Below, piece after piece: positions 9,142-17,782 of a DNA stretch of 64,000 bases. Each line of letters opens with the position of its first letter. Position 1 is the first letter of the stretch. Position numbers and translations under genes: made by a program. Source of the DNA: Sipunculus nudus (lineage: Eukaryota; Annelida; Sipuncula; Golfingiida; Sipunculidae); NCBI GenBank assembly GCA_026874595.1, contig JAPPUL010000071.1, forward strand, positions 122,001 through 186,000, in the 5' to 3' direction. The notes beneath the pieces are model-generated. The model made no database searches. It saw only the letters and a list, made by a program, of their open reading frames with translations, and was not told the DNA's origin.

Positions 9142-9471
9142 ATGCCTAAAATAAAGATAGTGAATAGGACAGATAGCGAAGAGGTGGAGGTAAGTCCTGT
9201 AGTTAGTTTGCTTAACAACTTTTTGATGAAGGGTGTTAAAATACAAACACGCTGTGGGGGTAAGGGCAATTGTTGTTTATGCGTGGTTAAAGTATTAAGC
9301 GGACGTGAGTTTATGAGTCCTGTAAATGAGCGGGAGCTTCAAGTACTTGATAAGAAGGTGCTTGAGGATGGGGTACGTCTTTCGTGTCAAAGTTATACAT
9401 TACAAGACCTTGAGCTTTTTATACCAAACGATTTGGATGAAATAAAAGCCCTCGTTAATATGCTCTTATAA
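9142..9471 (+). CDS. [2Fe-2S] ferredoxin
   Basis: A 109-residue plant/adrenodoxin-type ferredoxin. The cluster ligands are visible in TRCGGKGNCCLCVVKVLSG (C-x5-C-x2-C with an extra Cys) and in RLSCQSYTLQDLELFIP. Short beta-grasp domain, with no fused reductase. It sits just before ubiD (124 bases upstream) with a tandem duplication in between. The partner could be the UbiD-linked pathway or another oxidoreductase; the sequence does not tell. The crowded CC pair next to the third ligand is slightly unusual. Confidence 0.88.
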   Translation: MPKIKIVNRTDSEEVEVSPVVSLLNNFLMKGVKIQTRCGGKGNCCLCVVKVLSGREFMSPVNERELQVLDKKVLEDGVRLSCQSYTLQDLELFIPNDLDEIKALVNMLL

Positions 9472-9554
9472 AAAAAGCCTAAAAATATTCTTTTAAAAAG
9501 TGATGACTTTTAATGCGGCATTTGATATAGTTTTACAATCAAGTTGTTTTAAAA

Positions 9555-9586
9555 AAAGGAATAGAATAAAGGAATAGAATAAAGGA
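9555..9586. repeat. 13-bp tandem duplication before ubiD
   Basis: AAAGGAATAGAAT is repeated twice and followed by a third partial copy, AAAGGA, that carries the Shine-Dalgarno-like site of ubiD. Each copy contains an AAAGGA, so the duplication multiplied the ribosome-binding motif. Confidence 0.88.
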
Positions 9587-9595
9587 AAGGACGAA

Positions 9596-11053
9596 TTGGG
9601 AGTAAATAGTTTAAGAGAATATATAGATCTTTTAAAGGATGCAGGTGAGCTTTATGAGATAGAAGAGGAGATAGACCCGGTGCTTGAGATAAGCGAGATA
9701 ACGGATAGGGTATGCAAAGGGCCAAAAGAGAAGAATAAGGCATTATTATTTAAGAATCCGGTTGGCAGTGATATTCCGGTATTAATAAATGGGTTTGGCT
9801 CGCTTAAGAGATTATGCCTAGCACTTGGGATAGATGATATAAAAGAGTTACAAGAAGAGATAAAAGATATACTTCAAATAAGCCCACCAAAGAGCTTAAT
9901 AGAAGGGTTAAAGCTTTTCCCAAAGTATGGAAAGTTATTTACATATCACACAAAAAGCGTAAACAAAGGAGCCTCTCAAGAGGTTGTGGAGGAGGGTGCT
10001 GAAATAGATCTAAGTAAATACCCGATACTAAAGTGCTGGCCGGAGGATGGGGGTAGATATATAACCTTGCCGATAGTGATAACGAAAGACCCCGAGCTTG
10101 AAAGGCTAAATGCAGGTATGTATCGGCTACAAATATTTGACAAAACCCGAACGGGGATGCATTGGCATAAACATCATGATGGTGCAACAAACTATAGGAA
10201 ATATAAGAAGTTAAAAAAGCGGATGGAAGTTGCAGTAGTGCTTGGGGGACCTCCGTCGTTAATATTCTCAGCAACAGCTCCCTTACCACCATTTATAGAT
10301 GAATTTACATTTGCGTGTTTTCTTATGAAGGATAATATAGAGATGCTTCCTTGTAAGACAATAGATTTAAAGGTGCCAGCGCAAGCAGAGATAGTTTTGG
10401 AAGGTTATATAGACCCAGATGAGGAACTTGCCCTTGAGGGGCCATTTGGCGATCATACAGGATATTATTCACTTGCCGACATGTTTCCAACATTTCATGT
10501 AAAAGCAATAACAAGACGCAAAAACCCAATATATCCGACAATAATAGTAGGCAAGCCGCCGATGGAAGATACATATATGGGCAAAGTTACAGAGCGCTTA
10601 TTCTTACCGATAATACAAATGTTGATACCTGAGATAGTAGATATGAATTTTCCGGTTTTTGGGGTATTTCATAATTTTGTATTTGTGTCAATAAAGAAGG
10701 AATATCCCTACCAAGCTAAAAAGGTAATGAGTGCGTTATGGGGTTTGGGTCAGATGATGTTGACAAAATATATAATCGTAGTGGATAAGGAAGTGGATGT
10801 ACAAAACGATGTAGAAGTTCTTTGGCGATTGTCTAATAATGTTGATCCAAGACGGGATGTGCTTATAGTGGATGGGCCTTTAGATCAACTTGATCACTCA
10901 TCACCTTATTCGCTTGGGGGAGCAAAGATGGGGTTTGACGCAACAAGACGTTTTGCTGAGGAGGGCAAGGTACGTGATTATCCAGATGAGATAGTAATGA
11001 CGGAGGAGGTTAAGAGTAAAATAGACAATTTATGGGAAGGACTTTTCAAATAG
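9596..11053 (+). CDS. ubiD: UbiD-family decarboxylase
   Basis: Prenylated-FMN-dependent reversible decarboxylase of aromatic acids, used in ubiquinone or menaquinone (including futalosine-route) synthesis. Start is TTG at 9596 with AAGGAAAGG upstream; it gives MGVNSLREYIDLLKDAGELY, the normal N-terminus. Visible motifs: ITKDPELERLNAGMYRLQIF (cofactor binding), WHKHHDGATNY, ALEGPFGDHTGYYS with the catalytic Glu/Asp region, TRRKNPIYPTIIVGKPPMEDTYMG, and PSSLIFSATAPLPP. At 485 residues it is full length. No ubiX is seen here. YciI-like protein follows 45 bases downstream. Confidence 0.92.
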   Translation: MGVNSLREYIDLLKDAGELYEIEEEIDPVLEISEITDRVCKGPKEKNKALLFKNPVGSDIPVLINGFGSLKRLCLALGIDDIKELQEEIKDILQISPPKSLIEGLKLFPKYGKLFTYHTKSVNKGASQEVVEEGAEIDLSKYPILKCWPEDGGRYITLPIVITKDPELERLNAGMYRLQIFDKTRTGMHWHKHHDGATNYRKYKKLKKRMEVAVVLGGPPSLIFSATAPLPPFIDEFTFACFLMKDNIEMLPCKTIDLKVPAQAEIVLEGYIDPDEELALEGPFGDHTGYYSLADMFPTFHVKAITRRKNPIYPTIIVGKPPMEDTYMGKVTERLFLPIIQMLIPEIVDMNFPVFGVFHNFVFVSIKKEYPYQAKKVMSALWGLGQMMLTKYIIVVDKEVDVQNDVEVLWRLSNNVDPRRDVLIVDGPLDQLDHSSPYSLGGAKMGFDATRRFAEEGKVRDYPDEIVMTEEVKSKIDNLWEGLFK

Positions 11054-11098
11054 TTTTATAATGGATTATAGGAGTTAGAGCTTGAGGATAGATATCAT

Positions 11099-11383
11099 AT
11101 GGAATATTATGTAATAATCGGACGAGATACTGAAGACTCAAAGTCAAAGCGAAAGAGCTATCGAAAAGAGCATTTAAATAGATTAAAGCAACTTGAGGAT
11201 GAGGGCAAATTACTTTTAGCGGGACCTTTTAGTGATGGGAGTGGGAGTTTGATAGTGCTTAAGATGAAGAGTATAGAGGCAGCTAAGGAATTTGTAGAAA
11301 GCGATCCATACTATCTAAACGGTGTTTATCGGAATGTGGAAATAAAGCCATTTGATGTGGTATTGCTAACTAAAGACAGATAG
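11099..11383 (+). CDS. YciI-like (muconolactone-isomerase fold) protein
   Basis: A 94-residue single-domain ferredoxin-like dimeric alpha-beta barrel protein. It carries the family signature YYVIIGRDTEDSKSKRKSYR...HLNRLKQLEDEGKLLLAGPF and DPYYLNGVYRNVEIKPFDVV. In YciI the His in RxxHL and the Asp of the DP(Y/F) motif form a putative active site; both are present. The function in bacteria is poorly known. It ends 8 bases before a terminator hairpin, so it is the last gene of the ferredoxin-ubiD-yciI run. Confidence 0.88.
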   Translation: MEYYVIIGRDTEDSKSKRKSYRKEHLNRLKQLEDEGKLLLAGPFSDGSGSLIVLKMKSIEAAKEFVESDPYYLNGVYRNVEIKPFDVVLLTKDR

Positions 11384-11391
11384 GTTGTCTT

Positions 11392-11427
11392 ATTTACTGC
11401 TATGTAGAGAAAAACAACCTTTTTTTT
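11392..11427 (+). terminator. Rho-independent terminator after the YciI gene
   Basis: AGGTTGT at 11392-11398 pairs with ACAACCT at 11414-11420 and is followed by a T run to about 11427. The loop is long. A related, diverged hairpin recurs after the first small paralog, because it lies inside the 379-bp duplication. Confidence 0.65.
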
Positions 11428-11493
11428 GCTTTATCTTTCTTTATATTATCCTTAAAGCTTACTATAATTAAATAATAGCATTAAGGAGGTTTT

Positions 11494-11709
11494 ATGCCTT
11501 ACTACTGCGTAAACAGGAATGCTCAAAGTGATGGATATCATGAAGTTCATGAAACTTATCCTAACAAATGCAGCTATTTACCTGATCCGAAAAATAGAAT
11601 TGAGCTTGGAAGTCACAAATCCTGTAAAGATGCTTTGCTGGCAGCTATAATTCACTTTCCTAAAGTCGACGGTTGTGCTCATTGTTGTCCAGAGTGTAAT
11701 ACTAGATAG
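11494..11709 (+). CDS. small Cys-rich conserved protein, copy 1
   Basis: A 71-residue protein of a family known only as short hypothetical proteins starting MPYYCVNRNAQSDGYHEVHE. It has Cys at the N-terminus, a CSYLP motif, SCKDAL, and a C-terminal CAHCCPEC cluster with a preceding VDG; the His and Cys positions suggest metal binding. GGAGG lies 7 bases before the ATG, and TATAAT lies at 11463-11468. It has its own promoter and terminator, so it is a separate small transcription unit. The second copy follows 379 bases later. Confidence 0.85.
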   Translation: MPYYCVNRNAQSDGYHEVHETYPNKCSYLPDPKNRIELGSHKSCKDALLAAIIHFPKVDGCAHCCPECNTR

Positions 11710-11764
11710 CTTAAGCTGACTAACATACTTTTTTCATATGTCTTTTTTGTATAAAGACTAAATA

Positions 11765-11806
11765 GACTGCTTTATTTACTGTGCTGCACGGCAAAGCGTC
11801 TTTTTT
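11765..11806 (+). terminator. Terminator hairpin after small-protein copy 1
   Basis: GACTGCTTT at 11765-11773 pairs (one bulge) with AAAGCGTC at 11793-11800, with an inner GTGCTGCAC hairpin and a T run to 11806. It is the counterpart of the hairpin at 11392. Confidence 0.6.
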
Positions 11807-11872
11807 GCTTTATCTTTCTTTATATTATCACTTAAGCTTACTATAATTAAATAATAGCATTAAGGAGGGGCT

Positions 11873-12088
11873 ATGCCTTACTACTGCGTAAACAAGAATG
11901 CTAAAAGTGATGGATATCATGAAGTTCATGAAAGTTGTCCTAACGAATGCAGCTATTTACCTAATGAAGAAAATAGAACCTTGTTAGGAAAGCATAACTC
12001 ATGTAAAGATGCTCTTAGAAAAGCTAAAACTCACTTTCCTAAAGTTGATGGATGTTTTTACTGTTGTAAAGAATCTCACGCGAGATAG
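11873..12088 (+). CDS. small Cys-rich conserved protein, copy 2
   Basis: Paralog of the preceding small protein, also 71 residues: MPYYCVNKNAKSDGYHEVHE, CPNECSYLP, SCKDALRKAKTHFPKVDGC, then FYCCKESHAR. The paralogs share most residues over the first 25 and the SCKDAL and HFPKVDGC segments. The last Cys of the C-terminal cluster in copy 1 (CPEC) is lost here (CKES), so the metal site may be altered or the copies specialised. The Shine-Dalgarno is AAGGAGG. After the stop two CATATG-containing near-repeats follow. Confidence 0.85.
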   Translation: MPYYCVNKNAKSDGYHEVHESCPNECSYLPNEENRTLLGKHNSCKDALRKAKTHFPKVDGCFYCCKESHAR

Positions 12089-12231
12089 CTTACTCCGCTA
12101 AAACAATATATTTCATATGTCTTAATATATTTTTCATATGTCTTATAGGAGAAATTTCTTTATCTTAAAAAGATACTCATTAAAATATGGTTTACTCAAA
12201 ACGTAACGCTAAGTTAAAGGAGCTTTTTTTT

Positions 12232-12861
12232 ATGAGCAAGATAAGAAAAAAAGACATATTATATTTAAAGAGTTTGTCATCATTTGCCTTCGAGGATGCA
12301 AAAGGATTTAAGGAGGATGGTCTTTCAAAAGAGATTCCCATAGTGCAGGACGACGTAGGAGAGTTTTTGTATCTGCTAATAAAGCTTTATAGGCCTAAGA
12401 AGGTACTGGAGATAGGGTTTGGCGGGGGGTATTCGAGTTTATGGATTACTAAAGGGCTTGGTAGCGATGGCAATTTAACCTCACTTGATGTAAGTAAAGA
12501 ACGTGTTATGACGGGCAGGAGATTATTTAGCAAGCATAAAAACGTAAATATAGAGAATGTTGATGGTCTTAAGTTTTTGGAGGGCAAAGAGTTGGAGTAT
12601 GATTTAATATTTCTTGATGCGATAAAGAAGGACTATCCAAGTTATCTTAGTTTTATAACAAAGGCTCTAAAGTCTGGGGGTGTACTTGTTGCAGATAATA
12701 TACTATTCCAGGCTCAGGTTGTTAGCAAGCGTCCTTTAAAAAGGTATAAGGAAGGGGCTTTAGGAATGCGCAAGTTTAATAATATGCTAAAAGAAAGTTC
12801 TTCATTTGAGAGTATATTTCTTGCGATAGGAGACGGGTTAAGTCTTTCGCTAAAGAAATGA
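12232..12861 (+). CDS. SAM-dependent O-methyltransferase (catechol-OMT-like)
   Basis: Class I methyltransferase. Starting at the ATG at 12232, which has AAAGGAG upstream; an upstream in-frame ATG at 12187 lacks a ribosome-binding site. Motif I is VLEIGFGGGYSSLWITKGL, the acidic residue after strand 2 is in NLTSLDVSKERV, and YDLIFLDAIKKDYPSYL holds the metal/active-site Asp of the COMT group, followed by GGVLVADNILFQAQV. About 209 residues. Substrate unknown. It closes the small-gene cluster and faces the TM2 gene. Confidence 0.88.
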   Translation: MSKIRKKDILYLKSLSSFAFEDAKGFKEDGLSKEIPIVQDDVGEFLYLLIKLYRPKKVLEIGFGGGYSSLWITKGLGSDGNLTSLDVSKERVMTGRRLFSKHKNVNIENVDGLKFLEGKELEYDLIFLDAIKKDYPSYLSFITKALKSGGVLVADNILFQAQVVSKRPLKRYKEGALGMRKFNNMLKESSSFESIFLAIGDGLSLSLKK

Positions 12862-12880
12862 AGTTTTAGATGCTAGAGGT

Positions 12881-12908
12881 TAATAGTCCTTATTTAATAG
12901 TCCTTATC
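12881..12908. repeat. 14-bp tandem duplication at the stop codon of the TM2 gene
   Basis: TAATAGTCCTTATT is followed directly by TAATAGTCCTTATC. The second copy overlaps the last codons and stop of the minus-strand TM2-domain gene, so the duplication created a spare stop region just downstream. Confidence 0.88.
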
Positions 12909-13394
12909 CTTTGACAAAGGATCAAACTGATAAAAAACGGAACCAGAATCAGACACTTCAAGTCTTGCATGCCCTCTATCAATCATAGAGTTAAGAATCT
13001 TCTCAGCCTCCTCAATAGATAAATCACTCTGCATAGCAATTTCTGTTGGAGTAATCTTGCCTTTATTTTTACTAGCAATTAACAAAATATCCTTTTCTTT
13101 TTGCTGTATGGTGTATTTTCTTTTCTGTACATTGCCAACAGCAACATATTGATAAGTGCCTTCATTTTGCTTAGCCTGTATCCTAATAGCGAAGTTAGCT
13201 TTGTCAACTTGACTTCTCATAGTAAACAAGTCAAAAAACCATCCGATAAAAAAGCCGCCACAAGTAAACATATAAAATATACCCATACCGATTCTGTTAA
13301 GATAGAATTTATGTATACCAAAAAACCCAAATAAAAACCAAAGTAAATAAGCTATAGTCAAATCTTTTATAGGGTACACTGTACTTTGTGTCAT
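12894..13394 (-). CDS. TM2-domain membrane protein with a C-terminal winged-helix-like domain
   Basis: Start chosen at 13394 (MTQSTVYPIKDLTIAYLL), where AGGAGA lies 8 bases upstream; the longer reading to 13493 has no such support. Residues ~10-60 form the TM2 domain: LLWFLFGFFGIHKFYLNR, GMGIFYMFTCGGFFIGWFFD with two hydrophobic segments. The C-terminal ~70 residues (KEKDILLIASKNKGKITPTEIAMQSDLSIEEAEKILNSMIDRGHA) look like a winged-helix or MarR-like fold, common beside TM2 domains in hypothetical proteins. It may sense membrane state, but no function is known. Single gene, convergent with the methyltransferase. Confidence 0.8.
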   Translation of the reverse strand: MTQSTVYPIKDLTIAYLLWFLFGFFGIHKFYLNRIGMGIFYMFTCGGFFIGWFFDLFTMRSQVDKANFAIRIQAKQNEGTYQYVAVGNVQKRKYTIQQKEKDILLIASKNKGKITPTEIAMQSDLSIEEAEKILNSMIDRGHARLEVSDSGSVFYQFDPLSKDKDY

Positions 13395-13753
13395 AGACTT
13401 ATCTCCTCTAAAAAAACGATATATACTATCTTTAAAAAAAGATGCTTTAAAAAGATGCAAACACTGTGTCCATACACTCAAAAACACATTCAAAATGTAA
13501 AAGGTAATTTATTTAAATGTATTTCTTTGCAAAGAATTAATAATTTATTATTCTTAAGGCGTTAAAAAAAAGGTAATCATAAAGTGCAAAAAATGTTGTA
13601 ACTTGGCATTTGGCTAAAATCTTCTTTATCGAATCAAAGTAAAAAAATAAATAATGCTTAAAAATATACTATAGTCTAAAGTTAAGAATAATCTTATAAA
13701 CTGAAGGCTATTTCCTATATTAAAGACAACTTATAACCTAGGAGGGATTTCGC
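13395..13753. other. intergenic region upstream of aclB (359 bases)
   Basis: Contains no open frame that looks coding. It is very A/T-rich and must hold promoters for the divergent TM2 and aclB genes. I see no clear -35/-10 pair, hairpin or repeat that I would defend. The Shine-Dalgarno GGAGGG for aclB lies at its end. Confidence 0.6.
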
Positions 13754-15016
13754 ATGCAACTAACTGGAATGCTTTGGGGGTCAAAGATACTAAAATACGT
13801 AAATTACCCCTGCTCTGAGGTGCTTGGCCCGGATGCAAGTGCAAAGGAGATAAAAGAGCTTATAAAGCGTCATAAGGAGATATTTATAAAGCCGTGTTTC
13901 CAAGGTGGAATAGGTAAGAAAGGGAAGGCAGGATTAATTGGGCGTGCAGCTAATATAGAAGATGCCTTACGTGAGAAGGAGAGGTTATTTTTTGCAAAGC
14001 ATGAGTTTTGCGGTAGGGAGGTTAAGGCCTATGGGGTAACCTACGAATCGGCAGTACCGACCAAGCACGAAGTCTACGTATCGATAATGGATAATACAGA
14101 ATACCGAGCTCCGACGCTAACAATAACACACCACGGTGGTATAGATATAGAAGACTTACCCAAAGACAAACTAGTTAATATTCCTTTCGATCCTCTAACT
14201 GGCTTTAAAGGGTTCATGGTGTCAAATGCGCTAATAAAGCTTGGGGCGCCAAAAGAGCTAATAAGTCCATTAGTTCAGCATTTACCTAAGTTATGGGATT
14301 TGTTGAATAATTATGGGATGAATATGGTAGAGCTAAACCCAATAAGGATGCGTCAAGAAGGCAAACGTCTTATACCTGTAGCCTGCGATTTTAAATGTTC
14401 ATTTGATATAGACGACCCGAATTGGACCCGACTTAAAATTCCCTCATCAGCCTTTGCAAGCGACTATTCAGAATTCGAGCAAGAGATAAACCAGCTACGA
14501 ACCTATCAGGGTCAAAGTGATGTATTTGTAATAAACGACAAAGGGACAATAACGGCGATGACCTTTGGCGGAGGTGCAAATGCATTAGTAACTGAGCTTT
14601 TAGGAGAGTATGCAACAATATCGTCTGACTTTGGGGGTAATCCGCCCTATGAAAAGATGAAGGAAGTGGCAAGAATATGTTATAAATACTGGTTACCACA
14701 AAGTAACGTTCTTTTTATAATTGGAGGCAAGGCAAATAATACAGATATTTATGAAACTTTCCGTGCAATGGCTGATGCTCTGCGTGATTTTTTTCAAAAG
14801 GATAAAAAGCCTCTATATGTGGTTATTGGGCGCGGCGGGCCAAATCTTATACGAGGGATGGACTACATGCGAAACACACTAGATGCACTAGGACTGCCTT
14901 ACAAGATGTTTGGCTACGACAGTGCGATGAGCGAGATAATAAACTATGCAAAGATGGCAGACGAATGGATGGCACAAGAAGGGCATAAGATGCTTGAGAA
15001 GTCGCTTGGACTATAA
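13754..15016 (+). CDS. aclB: ATP-citrate lyase, ATP-grasp (AclB-like) subunit
   Basis: Two-subunit citrate cleavage enzyme: this subunit, about 420 residues, carries the ATP-grasp fold and succinyl-CoA-synthetase-beta-like half. Motifs: IFIKPCFQGGIGKKGKAGLIG, KHEVYVSIMDNTEYRAPTLTITHHGG, LNNYGMNMVELNPIRM, CDFKCSFD, FGGGANALVTELLGEYATISSDFGGNPPYEKM and YVVIGRGGPNLIRGMDYM. It directly precedes the CoA-ligase/lyase subunit (36 bases). Together they cleave citrate to acetyl-CoA and oxaloacetate using ATP, a hallmark of the reductive TCA cycle. GGAGGG lies upstream of the ATG. No other rTCA gene is in the window. Confidence 0.9.
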   Translation: MQLTGMLWGSKILKYVNYPCSEVLGPDASAKEIKELIKRHKEIFIKPCFQGGIGKKGKAGLIGRAANIEDALREKERLFFAKHEFCGREVKAYGVTYESAVPTKHEVYVSIMDNTEYRAPTLTITHHGGIDIEDLPKDKLVNIPFDPLTGFKGFMVSNALIKLGAPKELISPLVQHLPKLWDLLNNYGMNMVELNPIRMRQEGKRLIPVACDFKCSFDIDDPNWTRLKIPSSAFASDYSEFEQEINQLRTYQGQSDVFVINDKGTITAMTFGGGANALVTELLGEYATISSDFGGNPPYEKMKEVARICYKYWLPQSNVLFIIGGKANNTDIYETFRAMADALRDFFQKDKKPLYVVIGRGGPNLIRGMDYMRNTLDALGLPYKMFGYDSAMSEIINYAKMADEWMAQEGHKMLEKSLGL

Positions 15017-15052
15017 AGAGCTTATATAAAAAAATGTTAATAGGAGGATATA

Positions 15053-17782
15053 ATGCATAAAAGAGGTATAAAAGAATTTGCTAAATATTACGTTGGTATA
15101 AACTCGCTTGAGGAACTTGCAACAAAAGAAGATAGAGTATGTGTGATGAACATAACAGGCAATGAAAGTCGGGGGGTAACGCCCATAAGCCATACCTTCT
15201 CAGGAGGGAATGTTGTATTTGGCACAGCGCCCGGACGCACGGGACAAGTCGTAAAGACTAAAATAGGAGACATTCCTGTATACAATAATATAACAGAAGG
15301 GCTTAATGCAGGACACAAATTCAACGTAGCAGTAATCTACATGCCACCAAGTGGGGTTCGGGATGCAGTTGTTGAGGCGATACGAAATAATAAAGATGAT
15401 CTAAAAAAGATAATAATCCTAACAGAAAAGGTGTCGGTAAAAGATGCAAGGATAATAAGAGCGCTTGGACAAATGCATGGGGTAGATATTTTTGGTAGTA
15501 ACTGCTTGGGGCTTGCAGATTCACATAATAAAGTACGACTTGGCGGTGCACTTGGCGGCACAAATCCTGAGGAGTCGCTTCGTCCAGGCTCAGTTGCTAT
15601 ATATTCAAACTCAGGCAGTTTCACAACAACCATAGCCGGATACTTGCTTACAGATGGATGGGGTACTACAGCATCAGTATCAAGCGGAAAAGATGTATAT
15701 ATACATTACTCAGCCAAAGAATTTATACATGCCTTTAACAATGACAAAAGAAGCAAAGCCGCTGTAATGTATATCGAGCCTGGCGGCTATTACGAATATG
15801 CTATAACACCTCAAAAACCAGTTATAGCATGCGTTGTTGGGCGTTGGAAATCAAGACTAACAAAAGCGGTTGGACATGCAGGTTCTCTTGCGGGAGCTGG
15901 GGATGATGCTCTTTCCAAAGAAAAGTGGTTTATGCAGATCTTAGGTGTAGATGGATTATACACTCCTGAGAATCCGATATGCTCAAGTAAAGGAGCGGTT
16001 GTAACTAATATTTCCTATATCCCTGAAGCTATGACAAAAGTTATGGCACTAAACGGTATAAAGCCGGATTTTGAACCACAAGGTGATTTATCAAGGAAAG
16101 CGTGGTTTGGGAACACTCAAGGTTTAAAACTACCGAAGGAACTTGATGTTCCTATTGTAAGGGCAATTGAACCATATGATGAGCAAATAGATTATGTTAA
16201 TAAGCAAATAGGAACCTCATTCCCTCGTCAAAGCCTAAAGGATACAAGTGGTGCCTCAAAAATGGATCCCACAACACAAGTTACAACACTACACAACATA
16301 TCGATATTAGACGCCTCAAAGCACAATTTTGAAGATAATGTATTAATGTCTATAACTAAACTATATCCAGAATGCGACAAAGAGAGAAAACTTATAAATG
16401 TAGCGCTAAATACTCATGTCTATTTGGAGGGGAGTATAGAACTTAGGGCTTATGAACAGTCGCTTGAAAATGGTAATACTCCAAATACCGCCATCTTAAG
16501 TGCACTTGCCCTTGTGGGTCAAAAAAAGATAATGAAGGCTCAAAAGCTTACAGAACAGCTTATTAATTCATTTAAGCTTACAGGGCTTGAAGACCCGCTA
16601 AATTACGATGCAGAAATACTAAACAAAGCTCAAAGTTTAAAAGACACATCTGTCTTAAACGAGGAAGAAGCTGATCATTTGTCCGTTCTAATTCCAATAA
16701 TGGAAAAAGCGCTTGAGGATGCAAATAGTATCTTTTATAAATTTGTAAAAGGAATTGCACAAAAAGAAGGAAAGAAGCTAACACGGGAACTGTTGCTTGG
16801 AATAATAACGCTAACACTAGGCTGGAGGGCCCTGGCATTAAAGAAGTTATCTATAACAAGCCTTATAAATCTTCCTTGGTATTTTAAAATTTACGCAACA
16901 CTAGTTGGAGTTAGTGCAGGGGAGAAGGCTCATCGAAACAAAGCGTTTGTAGGCGTGGATATTAAAGAGCTTGTAAAAGAATACACATTTGGACAAACGA
17001 CGTTTATGGCAATGTCGCATAAAAAGCCGCTTGATGAGGAACTTTTCACGTTTAACGTACTTATGGGACTTGTAATAAGTAATGGTCCGGGGACAATATC
17101 CGGACAAGGAGCAAAAGGAGCAGTTAGCTCAGATGGCCCAGAAGATCCAAAAAGGGTACAAATAAACAAAGCGTTTTGTGGTTTTCTTACTCATACAGGT
17201 TTTGCACATGGAGGCAATGGATATGAGGCAATGAACTTTTTAATTGGGCAGTTTAACAAAACGAATCTGGATGACCCTGGGAATAGGGATCATAATATAA
17301 ACATAAAAAAGCTAGCAAACGACTATGCACTATCCTATAAAGGGTATAAGAAGAATCAAAAAGAGCTTGGAAATATAAGTTACGAGAAGGTGCCCTGTAT
17401 AAATCATCCTGTGTTTAAGGGAAAAAGTGTAAATTACGATCCGCGGGAGGTATTTGTTCGGGAGTTATTTGAATCTAAGGGTACCTATAATATATTCCTA
17501 GATTTCTATCATGAACTTGTAAATGCGCTTTATAAGAACGGGGTATCGAAGGAAGTATACTGCGTAAATATCGATGCTGTTATAGCAGTAATACTGCTTA
17601 AGATATTCTGGAATGAGTTTAAAGCTGGTAAAGTAAATGAGAGACAACTAGAAAACAGTGCGTTCACAGCGTTTTTATATGGCCGCATGCTTGGTAGTGG
17701 TGCAGAGATAGACGATCATATAAACCGCGGTCGGAATATGGATACCCGAACACCTGCAAGTCGTTGTTCTTTTGTAAACTGA
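15053..17782 (+). CDS. aclA: ATP-citrate lyase, large (AclA-like) subunit, unusually long
   Basis: Residues 1-~330 form the CoA-binding and CoA-ligase part: GTAPGRTGQVVKTKIGDIPV, IYSNSGSFTTTIAGYLL, and the phospho-histidine loop VGHAGSLAGAGDDALSKE (~275). The C-terminal ~250 residues are a citrate-synthase-like citryl-CoA lyase domain: VISNGPGTISGQGAKGA, THTGFAHGGNGYEAMNFLI, the catalytic NHPVFK, VNIDAVIAVIL and RMLGSGAEIDDHINRGRNMD. Bacterial AclA is commonly ~600 residues; this is 909, with an extra helical stretch of roughly 250-300 residues between the halves. GGAGG precedes the ATG at 15053. The last codons are repeated in the 256-bp duplication downstream. Confidence 0.88.
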   Translation: MHKRGIKEFAKYYVGINSLEELATKEDRVCVMNITGNESRGVTPISHTFSGGNVVFGTAPGRTGQVVKTKIGDIPVYNNITEGLNAGHKFNVAVIYMPPSGVRDAVVEAIRNNKDDLKKIIILTEKVSVKDARIIRALGQMHGVDIFGSNCLGLADSHNKVRLGGALGGTNPEESLRPGSVAIYSNSGSFTTTIAGYLLTDGWGTTASVSSGKDVYIHYSAKEFIHAFNNDKRSKAAVMYIEPGGYYEYAITPQKPVIACVVGRWKSRLTKAVGHAGSLAGAGDDALSKEKWFMQILGVDGLYTPENPICSSKGAVVTNISYIPEAMTKVMALNGIKPDFEPQGDLSRKAWFGNTQGLKLPKELDVPIVRAIEPYDEQIDYVNKQIGTSFPRQSLKDTSGASKMDPTTQVTTLHNISILDASKHNFEDNVLMSITKLYPECDKERKLINVALNTHVYLEGSIELRAYEQSLENGNTPNTAILSALALVGQKKIMKAQKLTEQLINSFKLTGLEDPLNYDAEILNKAQSLKDTSVLNEEEADHLSVLIPIMEKALEDANSIFYKFVKGIAQKEGKKLTRELLLGIITLTLGWRALALKKLSITSLINLPWYFKIYATLVGVSAGEKAHRNKAFVGVDIKELVKEYTFGQTTFMAMSHKKPLDEELFTFNVLMGLVISNGPGTISGQGAKGAVSSDGPEDPKRVQINKAFCGFLTHTGFAHGGNGYEAMNFLIGQFNKTNLDDPGNRDHNINIKKLANDYALSYKGYKKNQKELGNISYEKVPCINHPVFKGKSVNYDPREVFVRELFESKGTYNIFLDFYHELVNALYKNGVSKEVYCVNIDAVIAVILLKIFWNEFKAGKVNERQLENSAFTAFLYGRMLGSGAEIDDHINRGRNMDTRTPASRCSFVN

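Larger units (their letters stand above)
11388..12088. repeat. 379-bp diverged tandem duplication (terminator-promoter-gene)
   Basis: The block from about 11388 to 11766 recurs at about 11767-12088 with an offset of 379 bases. The region from TTTGCTTTATCTTTC to the ATG is nearly identical between copies, including TATAAT and AAGGAGG, while the coding parts have diverged. This shows a segmental tandem duplication that carried the promoter with the gene. Confidence 0.85.
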
